A stretch of 64,000 bases of DNA from JAWHTC01 sp032586155. GTDB lineage: Bacteria > Pseudomonadota > Alphaproteobacteria > Rhodobacterales > Rhodobacteraceae. A model generated the notes under the pieces. That model saw nothing but the letters and a program-made list of their open reading frames with translations, was not told where the DNA came from and did not search any database. Below, in pieces: positions 9,038 to 17,564 of the stretch. Positions within the stretch are counted from its first letter, which is position 1. Each line of letters opens with the position of its first letter. A program made the translations under genes and the position numbers. The stretch spans positions 1,173,253 to 1,237,252 of the forward strand of contig NZ_JAWHTC010000002.1 in NCBI RefSeq assembly GCF_032586155.1, given 5' to 3'.

Positions 9038-9661
9038 TCAAGCCGGGAGTGGGTGGCGTGAGTTGAAGCGTTCAAAATCGGATTGCGTGGGGCGCTCGCC
9101 CGTGAAGACCTCGATATAGGCGGGCATCCGCGCGATTCGGGCGACAGGGTCTTCGCTGACCTGCATCGAGATATAGCCGATCTGGGTATAGAGCACCGAC
9201 AGGGCGCGGACCTCGGCCTGGTCGGAGTCATAGCCGAAGCGGGTGAACATGGCCGTGACGGCGGCACGGCGGCGGGCATCGGCGCTGTCGAGGCGGGTTT
9301 GCAGGGCCGGGTCATTGCGGGCCCAGTTGCGGATGGCCAGGTCAAGCCGGGCGTCGAACAGGTCGGCATCGAGCCAGCAGTCGAAGAGGTTGAACATTGC
9401 CTCGCAGATCGTCTCGGCAAAGGCTTCACAACGGTCCACGAGGTTGCCGGTGTTTTTCTCTTCCCAGCGGCGGATCATCGCTTCGAGGAGCGCGTCACGA
9501 TCCTTGAAATGCCAGTAGAACCCGGTGCGCGACAGGCCGACGCGACGGGCAAGCGGCATGATCTTGACCGCCTCGACCCCGCTTTCCGTCAAGAGGTCAT
9601 AGGCGGCGGCGAGCCAGAGGTCTTCGCTGTTGCGGCTGCGTTGCGGCGTTTCGACATTCAT
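9038..9661 (-). CDS. TetR-family repressor, divergent from the MttB cluster
   Basis: 207-residue regulator with an N-terminal TetR helix-turn-helix (about residues 12-58; MPLARRVGLSRTGFYWHFKDRDALLEAMI) and a helical ligand-binding domain. It faces the mttB-family gene across 101 bases that contain a perfect palindrome (9700-9719), so it most likely controls that cluster and itself. The inducer is unknown; a betaine or its demethylated product would fit. Confidence 0.9.
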   Translation of the reverse strand: MNVETPQRSRNSEDLWLAAAYDLLTESGVEAVKIMPLARRVGLSRTGFYWHFKDRDALLEAMIRRWEEKNTGNLVDRCEAFAETICEAMFNLFDCWLDADLFDARLDLAIRNWARNDPALQTRLDSADARRRAAVTAMFTRFGYDSDQAEVRALSVLYTQIGYISMQVSEDPVARIARMPAYIEVFTGERPTQSDFERFNSRHPLPA

Positions 9662-9699
9662 GGGGGGAGCGTATCAAGGTTGACATAGATGCACAAGTT

Positions 9700-9719
9700 A
9701 CTTGACACAAGTGTCAAGT
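9700..9719. promoter_or_regulatory. Palindromic operator for the divergent TetR regulator
   Basis: ACTTGACAC-AA-GTGTCAAGT, a perfect inverted repeat with 9-bp arms, lies between the TetR start (9661) and the mttB-family ribosome site. A TTGACA hexamer at 9680-9685 is also present. Assignment to the TetR protein is inferred from position. Confidence 0.6.
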
Positions 9720-9762
9720 TGGCGTTGAGATTTTCCTGGAGAGTCGTTTGGAGGAGCGCGAC

Positions 9763-11373
9763 ATGAGTGAGGAAGAGCTGCGGGCAGACTTGCAGGATGA
9801 AGCACGGGTCGAGGCGCCTGCCCAGACCCGCAAGCGGCGGCGCAAGCGTAGCGTGGGAACGGGGCGCACCAACGAGGCCGGGCAGAACCCGCATTTGGAG
9901 GCACCGTTCATCACCCGCAAGATGAAGCCCTACGAGATTCTGGACGAGGCGCAGCTCGATCAGATCGAGGCGACGTCGAACCGGATCATGGACGAGATCG
10001 GCATCGAGTTCCGCGAGGACCCGGAGGTTGTCGAGCTGTTCCGTGAACGCGGGGTGAAGGTTGAGAAGACCGGGGAAGAGACCTGGCGGCTCAGATTCGA
10101 GCCGGGCTTGGCGCTGGATATTCTGAGCACCGCACCGGAACGCTTTACCCAGCATGCACGCAATCCCAAAAACACGATTGAAGTGGGCACCGATGCGACC
10201 GTGTTCCTGCCCTCCTACGGCTGTCCGTTCATGATGGAGATGGACGGCACGCGGCGTTACGCGACGCTTGAGGATTTCGAGACGCTGGTGAAGCTGTCGC
10301 AATCCTCGCCTTGGGTGCATCACTCGGGCGGGACGATTTGCGAGCCGACGGACATCCCGGTGAACAAGCGGCATCTGGACATGGTCTATGCCCATATCCG
10401 CTATTCCGACCGGCCTTTCCTCGGGTCGATCACTGCGCCCGAGCGGGCGGCGGATTCGATTGAAATGGCGCGGGTCCTGTTCGGAAAAGATTACGTCGAC
10501 CAACACAACGTGGTGATGGGCAACTTCAACACCACCTCGCCTCTGGTCATCGATGGGATCACCAGCAAAGGCATTCGCACCTATGCGCGCGCCGGTCAGG
10601 GGTCGATCCACTTGCCGTTCCTGCTGGGCGGGGCGGTGGCGCCGCTGACCATGGCGGGGCAGGTGGCGCAGAACCTGGCCGAGACACTGGTTTCTGCCTC
10701 GATCACGCAATTGGAGCGGCCCGGGTCGCCGGCGGTGATTGCGAGCTTCATGAACTCGATGGCAATGCGGTCGGGGTCACCCACGTTTGGCACGCCCGAG
10801 CCTGCGGCGGCGAGCCTGATCATGGGGCAGTTTGCAAGGCGCTATAAACTACCTCTGCGCTGCGCCGGGAGTTTCACGACCAGCAAGCTTCCAGATGGGC
10901 AGGCGATGCAGCAGTCGATGATGTCGGCAATGTCCGCGGTACAGTCGGGGGCAAATTTCATCATGCACATGGCGGGATATCTCGATGGGCTCTTGAGCAT
11001 GTCCTATGAGAAACTGGTGATGGACTTCGATGTTTGCGCAGCGTTGCATGCCTATCTGCAGGGCGTTGACGTGAACGAGGATACGCTAGGGTTTGAGGCG
11101 CTATCGGAAGGTGGGCCTGGAGAGCACATGTTTGGGTGTGCCCATACGCTGAAGCATTACGAGACGGCCTATTGGGACTCAGCGCTGGATGACAACACCC
11201 CTTGGGAGACCTGGGACGAGGCGGGCCGGGTGGACATGGCGACACGGGCGAATAAGCGGTGGAAGGATACGCTGGCGCGGTACGAGCCGCCGGAGCTGGA
11301 TGCCAGTATCGACGCCGAATTGCAGGCCTTTGTCGCCCAGAAGAAAGACGAGATGCCGGATATGTGGCACTGA
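9763..11373 (+). CDS. MttB-family (trimethylamine methyltransferase-like) protein, non-pyrrolysine
   Basis: 536-residue member of the MttB superfamily (COG5598), corrinoid-dependent methyltransferases acting on quaternary amines. The basic N-terminus (KRRRKR near residue 30) leads into the TIM-barrel core (LDQIEATSNRIMDEIGIEF, FLPSYGCPFMMEMDGTRRY, GSITAPERAADSIEMARVL). Unlike archaeal MttB there is no in-frame amber codon, so it belongs to the non-Pyl branch whose studied members act on betaines (e.g. glycine betaine, proline betaine). ATG chosen with GGAGGAG at 9750-9756. First gene of a cluster of four; no corrinoid protein gene is in the window. Exact substrate unknown. Confidence 0.88.
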   Translation: MSEEELRADLQDEARVEAPAQTRKRRRKRSVGTGRTNEAGQNPHLEAPFITRKMKPYEILDEAQLDQIEATSNRIMDEIGIEFREDPEVVELFRERGVKVEKTGEETWRLRFEPGLALDILSTAPERFTQHARNPKNTIEVGTDATVFLPSYGCPFMMEMDGTRRYATLEDFETLVKLSQSSPWVHHSGGTICEPTDIPVNKRHLDMVYAHIRYSDRPFLGSITAPERAADSIEMARVLFGKDYVDQHNVVMGNFNTTSPLVIDGITSKGIRTYARAGQGSIHLPFLLGGAVAPLTMAGQVAQNLAETLVSASITQLERPGSPAVIASFMNSMAMRSGSPTFGTPEPAAASLIMGQFARRYKLPLRCAGSFTTSKLPDGQAMQQSMMSAMSAVQSGANFIMHMAGYLDGLLSMSYEKLVMDFDVCAALHAYLQGVDVNEDTLGFEALSEGGPGEHMFGCAHTLKHYETAYWDSALDDNTPWETWDEAGRVDMATRANKRWKDTLARYEPPELDASIDAELQAFVAQKKDEMPDMWH

Positions 11374-11376
11374 TGC

Positions 11377-11407
11377 GGGTGGAGGTTTGAAACCCCACCC
11401 CACGCCG
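11377..11407. repeat. Intergenic hairpin repeat, copy 2
   Basis: GGGTGGAGGTTT-GA-AACCCCACCC forms a hairpin between the mttB-family stop and the next gene. It is similar in layout to copies at 2878 and 13476 and may also tune transcript levels within the operon. Confidence 0.4.
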
Positions 11408-11426
11408 TGAAGGAAGGAATGGACCT

Positions 11427-13472
11427 ATGTCGAACGATCCCCTGTTGCAGCCCTATCAGCTGAAACATCTGACGCTGAAAAACCGGATCATGACCACCAG
11501 TCACGAGCCGGCCTATCCCGAGGACGGCATGCCCAAGGATCGCTATCGCGCCTATCACGAGGAACGCGCCAAGGCGGGGGTTGCCTTGGCGATGACGGCG
11601 GGCTCGGCGGCCGTGTCCAAGGACAGCCCGCCGGTGTTCAACAACATCCTCGCCTACAAGGACGAGGTGGTGCCGTGGATCAGAAACCTGACGGACAGTC
11701 TGCACGAGCATGGCTGCGCGGCGATGATCCAGTTGACACACCTTGGCCGTCGTACCGGCTGGGCCAAGGGGGATTGGCTGCCCTCCATCAGCTCATCGAA
11801 ACACCGCGAACCGGCGCACAGGGCCTTTCCCAAGCTGGCCGAGGATTGGGATATCGAGCGGATCATCAGTGATTTTGCCGATGCCACAGAGCGAATGAAA
11901 GAGGGCGGCATGGACGGGGTCGAGTTGCAGGTCTATGGCCACCTGCTGGATCAGTTCTGGTCGCCGCTGACCAATGATCTGGATGGACCTTATGGCGGTG
12001 GCGATCTTGAGACCCGGCTGGCGTTTCCGATGACCGTGCTGGACGCCATTCGCAAGCGTGTCGGGGACGAGTTCATCGTCGGATTTCGTTACACCGCCGA
12101 CGAGGATGCGCCCGGAGGGATCACGCCCGAGGAGGGGATCGAGATTTCCAAACGGCTGGCGGCGAGCGGAAAACTGGATTTCCTCAATGTCATTCGCGGG
12201 CGAATTCACACCGATCCGGCGATGACCGATATCATCCCGGTGCAGGGGATGAAGAACGCACCGCATCTGGATTTCGCTGGTGAGGTGAAAAAGGCCACCG
12301 GCATGCCGACCTTCCATGCCTCGAAAATTCCCGATGTCGCCACCGCGCGGCACGCGGTGCAGGCGGGATTGCTGGATATGGTGGGGATGACCCGGGCGCA
12401 TATGGCCGATCCCTATATTGTGCAGAAGATCGTTGAAGGGCGCGAGGATGATATTCGGCCATGTGTCGGCGCGACTTACTGTCTGGACCGGATTTACGGC
12501 GCCGGAGAGGCGCTGTGCATGCATAACGCGGCGACGGGGCGTGAATTGACCATGCCGCATGTGATTGAACCGGCGGCCGAGAAGAAGAAGGTTGTGATCG
12601 TCGGTGCGGGCCCAGGGGGGCTTGAGGCTGCACGGGTTGCGGCCGAGCGCGGCCATGACGTGACCGTGTTCGAGGCTCAGCCCGATCCGGGCGGGCAGGT
12701 GCGGTTGACGGCGCAGAATGAGCGCAAGCGGGAGATGATTTCAATCATCGAGTGGCGTATGGCGCAATGTGCGGCGCGCGATGTGACGTTCCATTTCAAC
12801 ACCTGGGCCGAGGCGGCGGACGTGACCGCGTTGGAGCCTGATGTGGTGATCGTGGCCACCGGTGGGTTGCCCAATACCGAGCTGTTCGAGACCGGCAAGG
12901 ACGCGGCGCATGTGGTGACGAGCTGGGATCTGATCTCTGGCGACGTGAAACCTGCGGAGAATGTTCTGGTCTATGACGAGAGCGGCGATCATCCGGGGCT
13001 GATGGCGGCAGAGGTGGCGGCCAAGGCGGGTTCACGCGTCGAGGTGATGACGCCGGACCGGATGTTTGCCCCCGATATCATGGGGATGAACCTGGTGCCC
13101 TATATGCGCGAACTGCAACACCGGGATGTGACGTTCACCGTGACTCGGCGGTTGATGGGGGTCGAACGTGAGGGCAACAAGCTGGTTGCGACGATCGGTA
13201 CGGATTACAGTGATCACACCGACAAGGCGGCATATGATCAGGTGGTGGTGAACTATGGCACGCTGCCGATGGATGATCTGTATTTCGAGCTGAAGCCGAT
13301 GAGCCGGAACGCGGGCGAAGTGGATTACGATGCGTTGATCGACGGCAAACCGCAGGCGGTGGAGCGGAACCCGGACGGCGGGTTCATGTTGTTCCGGATT
13401 GGTGATGCGGTAAGTGCGAGGAATACCCATGCGGCGATTTATGATGCGCTGCGGTTGGTGAAGGATATTTGA
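11427..13472 (+). CDS. FMN/Fe-S/FAD oxidoreductase, DgcA/N-methylproline demethylase-like
   Basis: 681 residues. Residues 1-340 are an old-yellow-enzyme FMN barrel (LTLKNRIMTTSH; MIQLTHLGRRTG), then a cysteine region, then a C-terminal FAD/NAD-binding half (VVIVGAGPGGLEAARVAAERGHDVTVFEA). This matches trimethylamine dehydrogenase and DgcA/StcD-type demethylases that oxidise N-methyl amines to formaldehyde plus demethylated amine. Of the usual four cluster cysteines, C346, C352 and C364 are present, but the second position is Ala349. Lies 53 bases after the mttB-family gene. Electrons probably pass to an electron-transfer flavoprotein; substrate inferred only from context. Confidence 0.85.
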   Translation: MSNDPLLQPYQLKHLTLKNRIMTTSHEPAYPEDGMPKDRYRAYHEERAKAGVALAMTAGSAAVSKDSPPVFNNILAYKDEVVPWIRNLTDSLHEHGCAAMIQLTHLGRRTGWAKGDWLPSISSSKHREPAHRAFPKLAEDWDIERIISDFADATERMKEGGMDGVELQVYGHLLDQFWSPLTNDLDGPYGGGDLETRLAFPMTVLDAIRKRVGDEFIVGFRYTADEDAPGGITPEEGIEISKRLAASGKLDFLNVIRGRIHTDPAMTDIIPVQGMKNAPHLDFAGEVKKATGMPTFHASKIPDVATARHAVQAGLLDMVGMTRAHMADPYIVQKIVEGREDDIRPCVGATYCLDRIYGAGEALCMHNAATGRELTMPHVIEPAAEKKKVVIVGAGPGGLEAARVAAERGHDVTVFEAQPDPGGQVRLTAQNERKREMISIIEWRMAQCAARDVTFHFNTWAEAADVTALEPDVVIVATGGLPNTELFETGKDAAHVVTSWDLISGDVKPAENVLVYDESGDHPGLMAAEVAAKAGSRVEVMTPDRMFAPDIMGMNLVPYMRELQHRDVTFTVTRRLMGVEREGNKLVATIGTDYSDHTDKAAYDQVVVNYGTLPMDDLYFELKPMSRNAGEVDYDALIDGKPQAVERNPDGGFMLFRIGDAVSARNTHAAIYDALRLVKDI

Positions 13473-13475
13473 AGA

Positions 13476-13500
13476 GGGGCGGGCTGAAACCCGCCCTACG
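13476..13500. repeat. Intergenic hairpin repeat, copy 3
   Basis: GGGCGGG (13477-13483), CTGAAA loop, CCCGCCC (13490-13496), then TACGG. Perfect 7-bp GC stem between two co-directional genes, ending just before the ribosome site of the next gene; no T run, so more likely a dispersed repeat than a terminator. Confidence 0.5.
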
Positions 13501-13509
13501 GAGGGTTGC

Positions 13510-14232
13510 ATGCGAATAGGCGTGATTGGAACTGGGGTGATTGCAAGCGCAGCGGTGCGGGGAATCGTCGGAGATGGGCACGAGATTGCGGTATCCGAGC
13601 GCAGTGCCTCCCATGCGCGGGCCCTGGCAGAGGAGTTCGACAACATCCGGGTGGCCGATAACCAAGGCGTCGTGGACGGCAGTGATGTGATCTTCCTGGG
13701 CCTGATGGCGGAGGTGGCGCCGGAGGTGTTGGGCGCACTTGAGTTCCGCGAAGGGCAGCGGGTGATCACCTTCATGGCGGGGGCCACGCTGGAAGAGGCA
13801 GATGCGATGGTGCGCCCGGCACACGCGGTGGCGATCATGATGCCGTTTCCCAATATCGCGAAGGGTGGCTCGGCTATCATGATGATGGGCGACGGCGAAT
13901 TGGTGCGCGAGGTCTTCGGTGCCAGAAACCAGGTGTTCGAGTTGAATGGTCAAAAGGAAATGGCGGCCTATCTGTGTGCCCAGGCGCTGGTGTCCCCCGT
14001 CACGCGGATGATCAGCGATGCGGCTGATTGGCTGGGCAAGCGGGTGGATGATCGCGCCCAGGCAGAGGCCTTTCTGCGGAGGTTGATCGCATCGAATCTG
14101 ATGGAAAGCGAATGCGGCCCGTTGATTGAGGCTCTGAACACGCCAGGCGGATATAACCAGCGGCTGCGGCTGCATATGGAAGAGAGCGGCATGGCGGACA
14201 CCCTGCATGCCGGGTTGGACGAACTGGAGTGA
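13510..14232 (+). CDS. Pyrroline-5-carboxylate reductase-like NAD(P) oxidoreductase
   Basis: 240-residue protein with an N-terminal Rossmann fold (MRIGVIGTGVIASAAVRG) and a helical C-terminal dimer domain, as in ProC/F420-NADP oxidoreductases. The C-terminal segment LIEALNTPGGYNQRLRLHMEE carries the TPGG...N pattern typical of ProC. It is somewhat shorter than housekeeping ProC. Sitting between two demethylase-type flavoproteins, it may reduce a cyclic imine formed on demethylation, or act on proline-related products (inference). RBS GGAGG just upstream; its stop is 4 bases before the next start. Confidence 0.78.
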   Translation: MRIGVIGTGVIASAAVRGIVGDGHEIAVSERSASHARALAEEFDNIRVADNQGVVDGSDVIFLGLMAEVAPEVLGALEFREGQRVITFMAGATLEEADAMVRPAHAVAIMMPFPNIAKGGSAIMMMGDGELVREVFGARNQVFELNGQKEMAAYLCAQALVSPVTRMISDAADWLGKRVDDRAQAEAFLRRLIASNLMESECGPLIEALNTPGGYNQRLRLHMEESGMADTLHAGLDELE

Positions 14233-14236
14233 TCCG

Positions 14237-16216
14237 ATGGCCTATCCCCACGTGTTCAAACCGCTGACGTTGCGCCACAAGACCCTGAAGAACCGGATCG
14301 TGTTCGGGGCGCATACCACCAACATGGCGGATCTTGGCCTGCCGGGGGAACGGCACAAGGGGTACTACCTGGAACGCGCCCGGGGCGGGGCCGGGATGAT
14401 CGTGGTCGAACCGGTGCCGGTGCATCGTGCCGCCGTTCTGATCCGCGGCAATTTCCTGCCCGACGACGATGCGGTGATCCCGGGGTTCCGTGACATCACC
14501 GACGCCTGCAAGGCGCAAGGTACCGTGATGATCCAGCAGCTTTACCACGTGGGGGCGCATGGCGATTGGGACAACAGCTGGCATGCCAACTGGTCGCCGT
14601 CGGGCGGGCCGTCCTATCACGACAATGACGGGTCGCACGCAATGAGCGCGGCCGAGATTGAAGAGACGATTGCCTCAACTGTGCGTGCCGCGGTCCGGGC
14701 CAAGGCGGCCGGGTTTGACGGGGTCGAGACATGGGCCACGTACCATGCGCTACTGGATCAGTTCTGGAACCCGTGGTCGAACACGCGCGACGATGAATGG
14801 GGCGGAAGTCTTGAGAACCGGATGCGGTTCTCGATGGAGACTATGCGGCGTATCCGGGCCGCGTGCGGCGAGGATTTCATCATCGGGCTGGCGGTGAATG
14901 ACGAGCCGGATGTTGAGATTGCGTTGACGCGCGAAGAGACCACCGAGATCGTCGGGCTGCACGACGATGCCGGGCTCATTGACTATGTCACCGTTGGCGC
15001 TGGCAGCTACCAGGATTTCTACAAGATCATCCCGAGCTTCCAGTATGGTGAGAAGCTGACCGCCGATCTGGCGTCGATGATCAAGGCGCGCGTGTCGACG
15101 GCCAAAGTCATCTCGGAAGCCGGTATCCGGACACCCGAGAATGCCAATACGCTTTTGGGGGAAGGCGTGGCCGATCTTGTCAGTATCGTGCGTGGGCAGA
15201 TTGCCGATCCGTGGCTGGTCTCAAAGGCCGAAAGCGGCCATGAGGACGACATTCGCGGCTGCCTGTCCTGTAATCAGCAATGTTGGGGCCGGCGGGGGCG
15301 GGATTATTATATCTCCTGCCTGATCAACCCTTCGGTCGGGCACGAGTTCCAATGGGGCGGAGACAAGTTTTCCGCAACGTTAGAGCCGAAACGGGTGCTG
15401 GTGGTTGGTGGCGGCGTGGCCGGTTGCGAGGTGGCGCGTGTGGCCGCCGAACGCGGCCATAGCGTGGTGCTGGCCGAGGCAAGCGACCGGCTGGGCGGGC
15501 AGTTCCGGCTGGCGGGCTTGCAGCCAAGGCGGGGGCAGATCACCGAGCTGGTTGAGTGGTATGAACGTCAGTTGCAGCGGCTGGGTGTGGACGTGCGGTT
15601 CGGCACCTACCTGGAGGCCGATGAGATTGCCGCGATGCAGGTGGACGAGGTGGTGCTGGCCACCGGGTCGCTGCCGATGGCGACCGGGTTCCAGAAGGCG
15701 CTGGCCCATGTCGAGGAAATGCCCGGGGTTAATCTGCCCGGCGTGGCCGCGCCCGAGGATGTAATGGGCAGGGCCGCGCGGTTGGGCAAACGGGTTGTGG
15801 TGTTGGACGAGGCCGGCAACTGGCGCGGCTGCGGTACCGCGTGGCGGCTGGCCGAGGACGGACACGAGGTAACGATCGTGACTCCTGCCGGGATGGTCGG
15901 GTCGGAACTGTTCCGATCCTCGACCGATCTGCCGTTGCGCCGGACGCTGGCGGGGCTGGGGGTGCAGTTTGTGACCGAGCATAGCGTCACTGGCTGGACC
16001 GGACAGGCGGCCGAAGTCGTGGGCCTACTGACGGGCGAAAGCCGCGAGATCGCCGCCGACGGGCTGGTCCTTGCCACCGGCAACCGGGCCGATAACGGGC
16101 TGTGGGACAGGTTGCGGGCACTGGGAATCGAGGCGCGGCTGGTCGGCGATGCCCATGCGCCACGGAACGCGGCGGCGGCGATTTACGAGGGGCGCGTGAC
16201 GGGGCTGGAGCTTTGA
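14237..16216 (+). CDS. FMN/Fe-S/FAD oxidoreductase, second paralogue
   Basis: 659 residues with the same three-part plan as the gene at 11427: FMN barrel (LTLRHKTLKNRIVFGAH), Fe-S region and FAD/NAD half (VLVVGGGVAGCEVARVAAERG). Here all four cluster cysteines are present (C342, C345, C349, C361), so a 4Fe-4S centre is expected. The ATG at 14237 has GGAG 7 bases upstream, within the upstream gene's stop region; a frame extension to 14207 overlaps that gene and is rejected. Likely a demethylating dehydrogenase acting on a second intermediate; substrate unproved. Confidence 0.83.
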   Translation: MAYPHVFKPLTLRHKTLKNRIVFGAHTTNMADLGLPGERHKGYYLERARGGAGMIVVEPVPVHRAAVLIRGNFLPDDDAVIPGFRDITDACKAQGTVMIQQLYHVGAHGDWDNSWHANWSPSGGPSYHDNDGSHAMSAAEIEETIASTVRAAVRAKAAGFDGVETWATYHALLDQFWNPWSNTRDDEWGGSLENRMRFSMETMRRIRAACGEDFIIGLAVNDEPDVEIALTREETTEIVGLHDDAGLIDYVTVGAGSYQDFYKIIPSFQYGEKLTADLASMIKARVSTAKVISEAGIRTPENANTLLGEGVADLVSIVRGQIADPWLVSKAESGHEDDIRGCLSCNQQCWGRRGRDYYISCLINPSVGHEFQWGGDKFSATLEPKRVLVVGGGVAGCEVARVAAERGHSVVLAEASDRLGGQFRLAGLQPRRGQITELVEWYERQLQRLGVDVRFGTYLEADEIAAMQVDEVVLATGSLPMATGFQKALAHVEEMPGVNLPGVAAPEDVMGRAARLGKRVVVLDEAGNWRGCGTAWRLAEDGHEVTIVTPAGMVGSELFRSSTDLPLRRTLAGLGVQFVTEHSVTGWTGQAAEVVGLLTGESREIAADGLVLATGNRADNGLWDRLRALGIEARLVGDAHAPRNAAAAIYEGRVTGLEL

Positions 16217-16245
16217 CTCAGTGGGCTGCGAAGTCTCGTCCAGTT

Positions 16246-16745
16246 TCACGTTGCTGGATCGAACGGGATTTCTCCACGACCTAAGGCGCTTGGCCAACCT
16301 TTCGGCAAAGTTGTGAGCAAAGACTTCGCGTTCTGATACGGGTTTGGAGAAATATAGGTCTCGCGCCACGCCCGGATTCGGGTCAAGTGCCGTAGGCCGG
16401 TTCAGCACCTTTTGATGATAATCGACCCAGTGCCCCAATTCGTGCAGCACAGTGCGATAGAGGACCTTATCGCGAATATTCCGGGTTGTGATTTCGGCAC
16501 GGTAGTCGCGTTTGCCTTCTTCAAAGCTGAACCCGCCTGCAACAAGGCGGTTAAACCCGGCCCGGTCCTCCACTGTCATGCGTTTTGGCCATACCAGGGG
16601 ACTGCCGACTTCCACAGCATCGAGAACAATTGCCGTGCCGATCCAGCCAGCTTTCGGGAATGCGCATGTCGTTTGATTTCGAATACCCAGAGGCCACTGT
16701 GCCGATCTTGCGGTTTCGTCGTTCCGGGCGCCAGACACCGAGCAT
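16246..16745 (-). pseudogene. Decayed zinc-metallopeptidase-like gene (frameshifted)
   Basis: The clear minus-strand frame 16738-16025 contains VLYRTVLHELGHWVDYHQKV, an HExxH motif with a further His typical of zinc metallopeptidases. Two features suggest indels. At the 5' end, an ATG at 16745 with AGAGAGG at good spacing opens a different frame (MLGVWRPERR...NDMRIPESW), which would join near 16645. At the 3' end the open frame runs 192 bases antisense into the flavoprotein gene, whereas a shift near 16285 gives GEIPFDPAT then a stop at 16246, just outside that gene. I therefore propose a roughly 165-residue protein disrupted by two indels, or two sequencing errors. Function unknown beyond the motif. 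Confidence 0.5.
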
Positions 16746-16756
16746 GTGTTGCCTCT

Positions 16757-17446
16757 CTATTGAACTGAACGGACTGGAAAGGTGGCTTCAAAGGCCAGTT
16801 GCCCCTTCCGGGTGAACTCGACAACCCGGCTATCTGGCAGGCGCTGCGCCCAACCGTTGTCGAACAGGCGCGACAGAAGTGCTGCACCCAGGCCGCCAGC
16901 AAGGTGGGTGCGCCGTTCGCTCCAGTCCAGGCAGGTGCGACACATCGGGCGGCGGGCCTTGTCGAGCGGAGCGAGGTCGATGCCGAACCCGGTGGCCCAG
17001 GCCCGGCCAGGCTCGCTGAGCGTGATCGCGTCATCGAGGATCAGAAAGCCCCGTGTCACGAGACTGTCGAAAACGCGTACCCCAGCGGTTCCCGCAAGGT
17101 GATCATAGCAGACACGCCCTTGGCGCAGGGCGGGGTCTCGCGGACCGGTGCGGGTGCGCAAATGACCCTTGGTCGAGGCCAGACCGATCAGGGTTTCGAG
17201 CGCATGGCCGACCTCTTCGCCGGCAAGGGTGTAATAGCGGTGGCGGCCCTGCGACGCGACGCTGACAAGACCGGTCTCGGTCAGTTGCTTGAGATGGCCC
17301 GAGGCGGTGGCGGGGGTGACGCCGGTTTCCAGCGCCAGTTCGCCCGCTGTCAGGGCCTTGCCGCTGAGCAATGCGACCAGCATGCCGGACCGGGTTCTGT
17401 CGCCCAGCATGGCGCCAATTCGGCTTATGTCGGGGCCGTCTTTCAT
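16757..17446 (-). CDS. ArsR-family winged-helix regulator
   Basis: 229 residues. The N-terminal ArsR/SmtB winged helix reads LSGKALTAGELALETGVTPATASGHLKQLTETGLVSV, and a longer C-terminal region contains RRPMCRTCLDWSERRTHLAGGLG. No thiol metal-sensing pair is seen in the recognition helix, so ligand is unknown. Starts further upstream (17581) would run into the region holding the repeats at 17481-17518 and the divergent gene's leader; the ATG at 17446 begins at the folded domain. Divergent from the NIPSNAP/ABM pair, which it probably controls. Confidence 0.85.
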   Translation of the reverse strand: MKDGPDISRIGAMLGDRTRSGMLVALLSGKALTAGELALETGVTPATASGHLKQLTETGLVSVASQGRHRYYTLAGEEVGHALETLIGLASTKGHLRTRTGPRDPALRQGRVCYDHLAGTAGVRVFDSLVTRGFLILDDAITLSEPGRAWATGFGIDLAPLDKARRPMCRTCLDWSERRTHLAGGLGAALLSRLFDNGWAQRLPDSRVVEFTRKGQLAFEATFPVRSVQ

Positions 17447-17480
17447 GAGCCGAAGGTGGGCGCGGTGCAGGCACGGGTCA

Positions 17481-17518
17481 AGCAGAAACATTTTGGTCCA
17501 TGCCGAAACATTTCTGCT
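17481..17518. promoter_or_regulatory. Inverted/direct repeat, likely ArsR-type operator
   Basis: AGCAGAAA (17481-17488) is mirrored by TTTCTGCT (17511-17518), and GAAACATTT occurs twice in direct orientation (17485-17493, 17505-17513). It lies between the divergent ArsR gene and the NIPSNAP gene. Assignment is by position. Confidence 0.5.
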
Positions 17519-17564
17519 CCTGGCCGTGCGAAGACAGATCGGCAACATGACAAGGAGCCCAACG

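Noticed and set aside
17289..17564. N-terminal extension of the NIPSNAP gene
   Set aside because: It runs antisense to the ArsR gene and through the operator repeats; AAGGAG marks the ATG at 17565.
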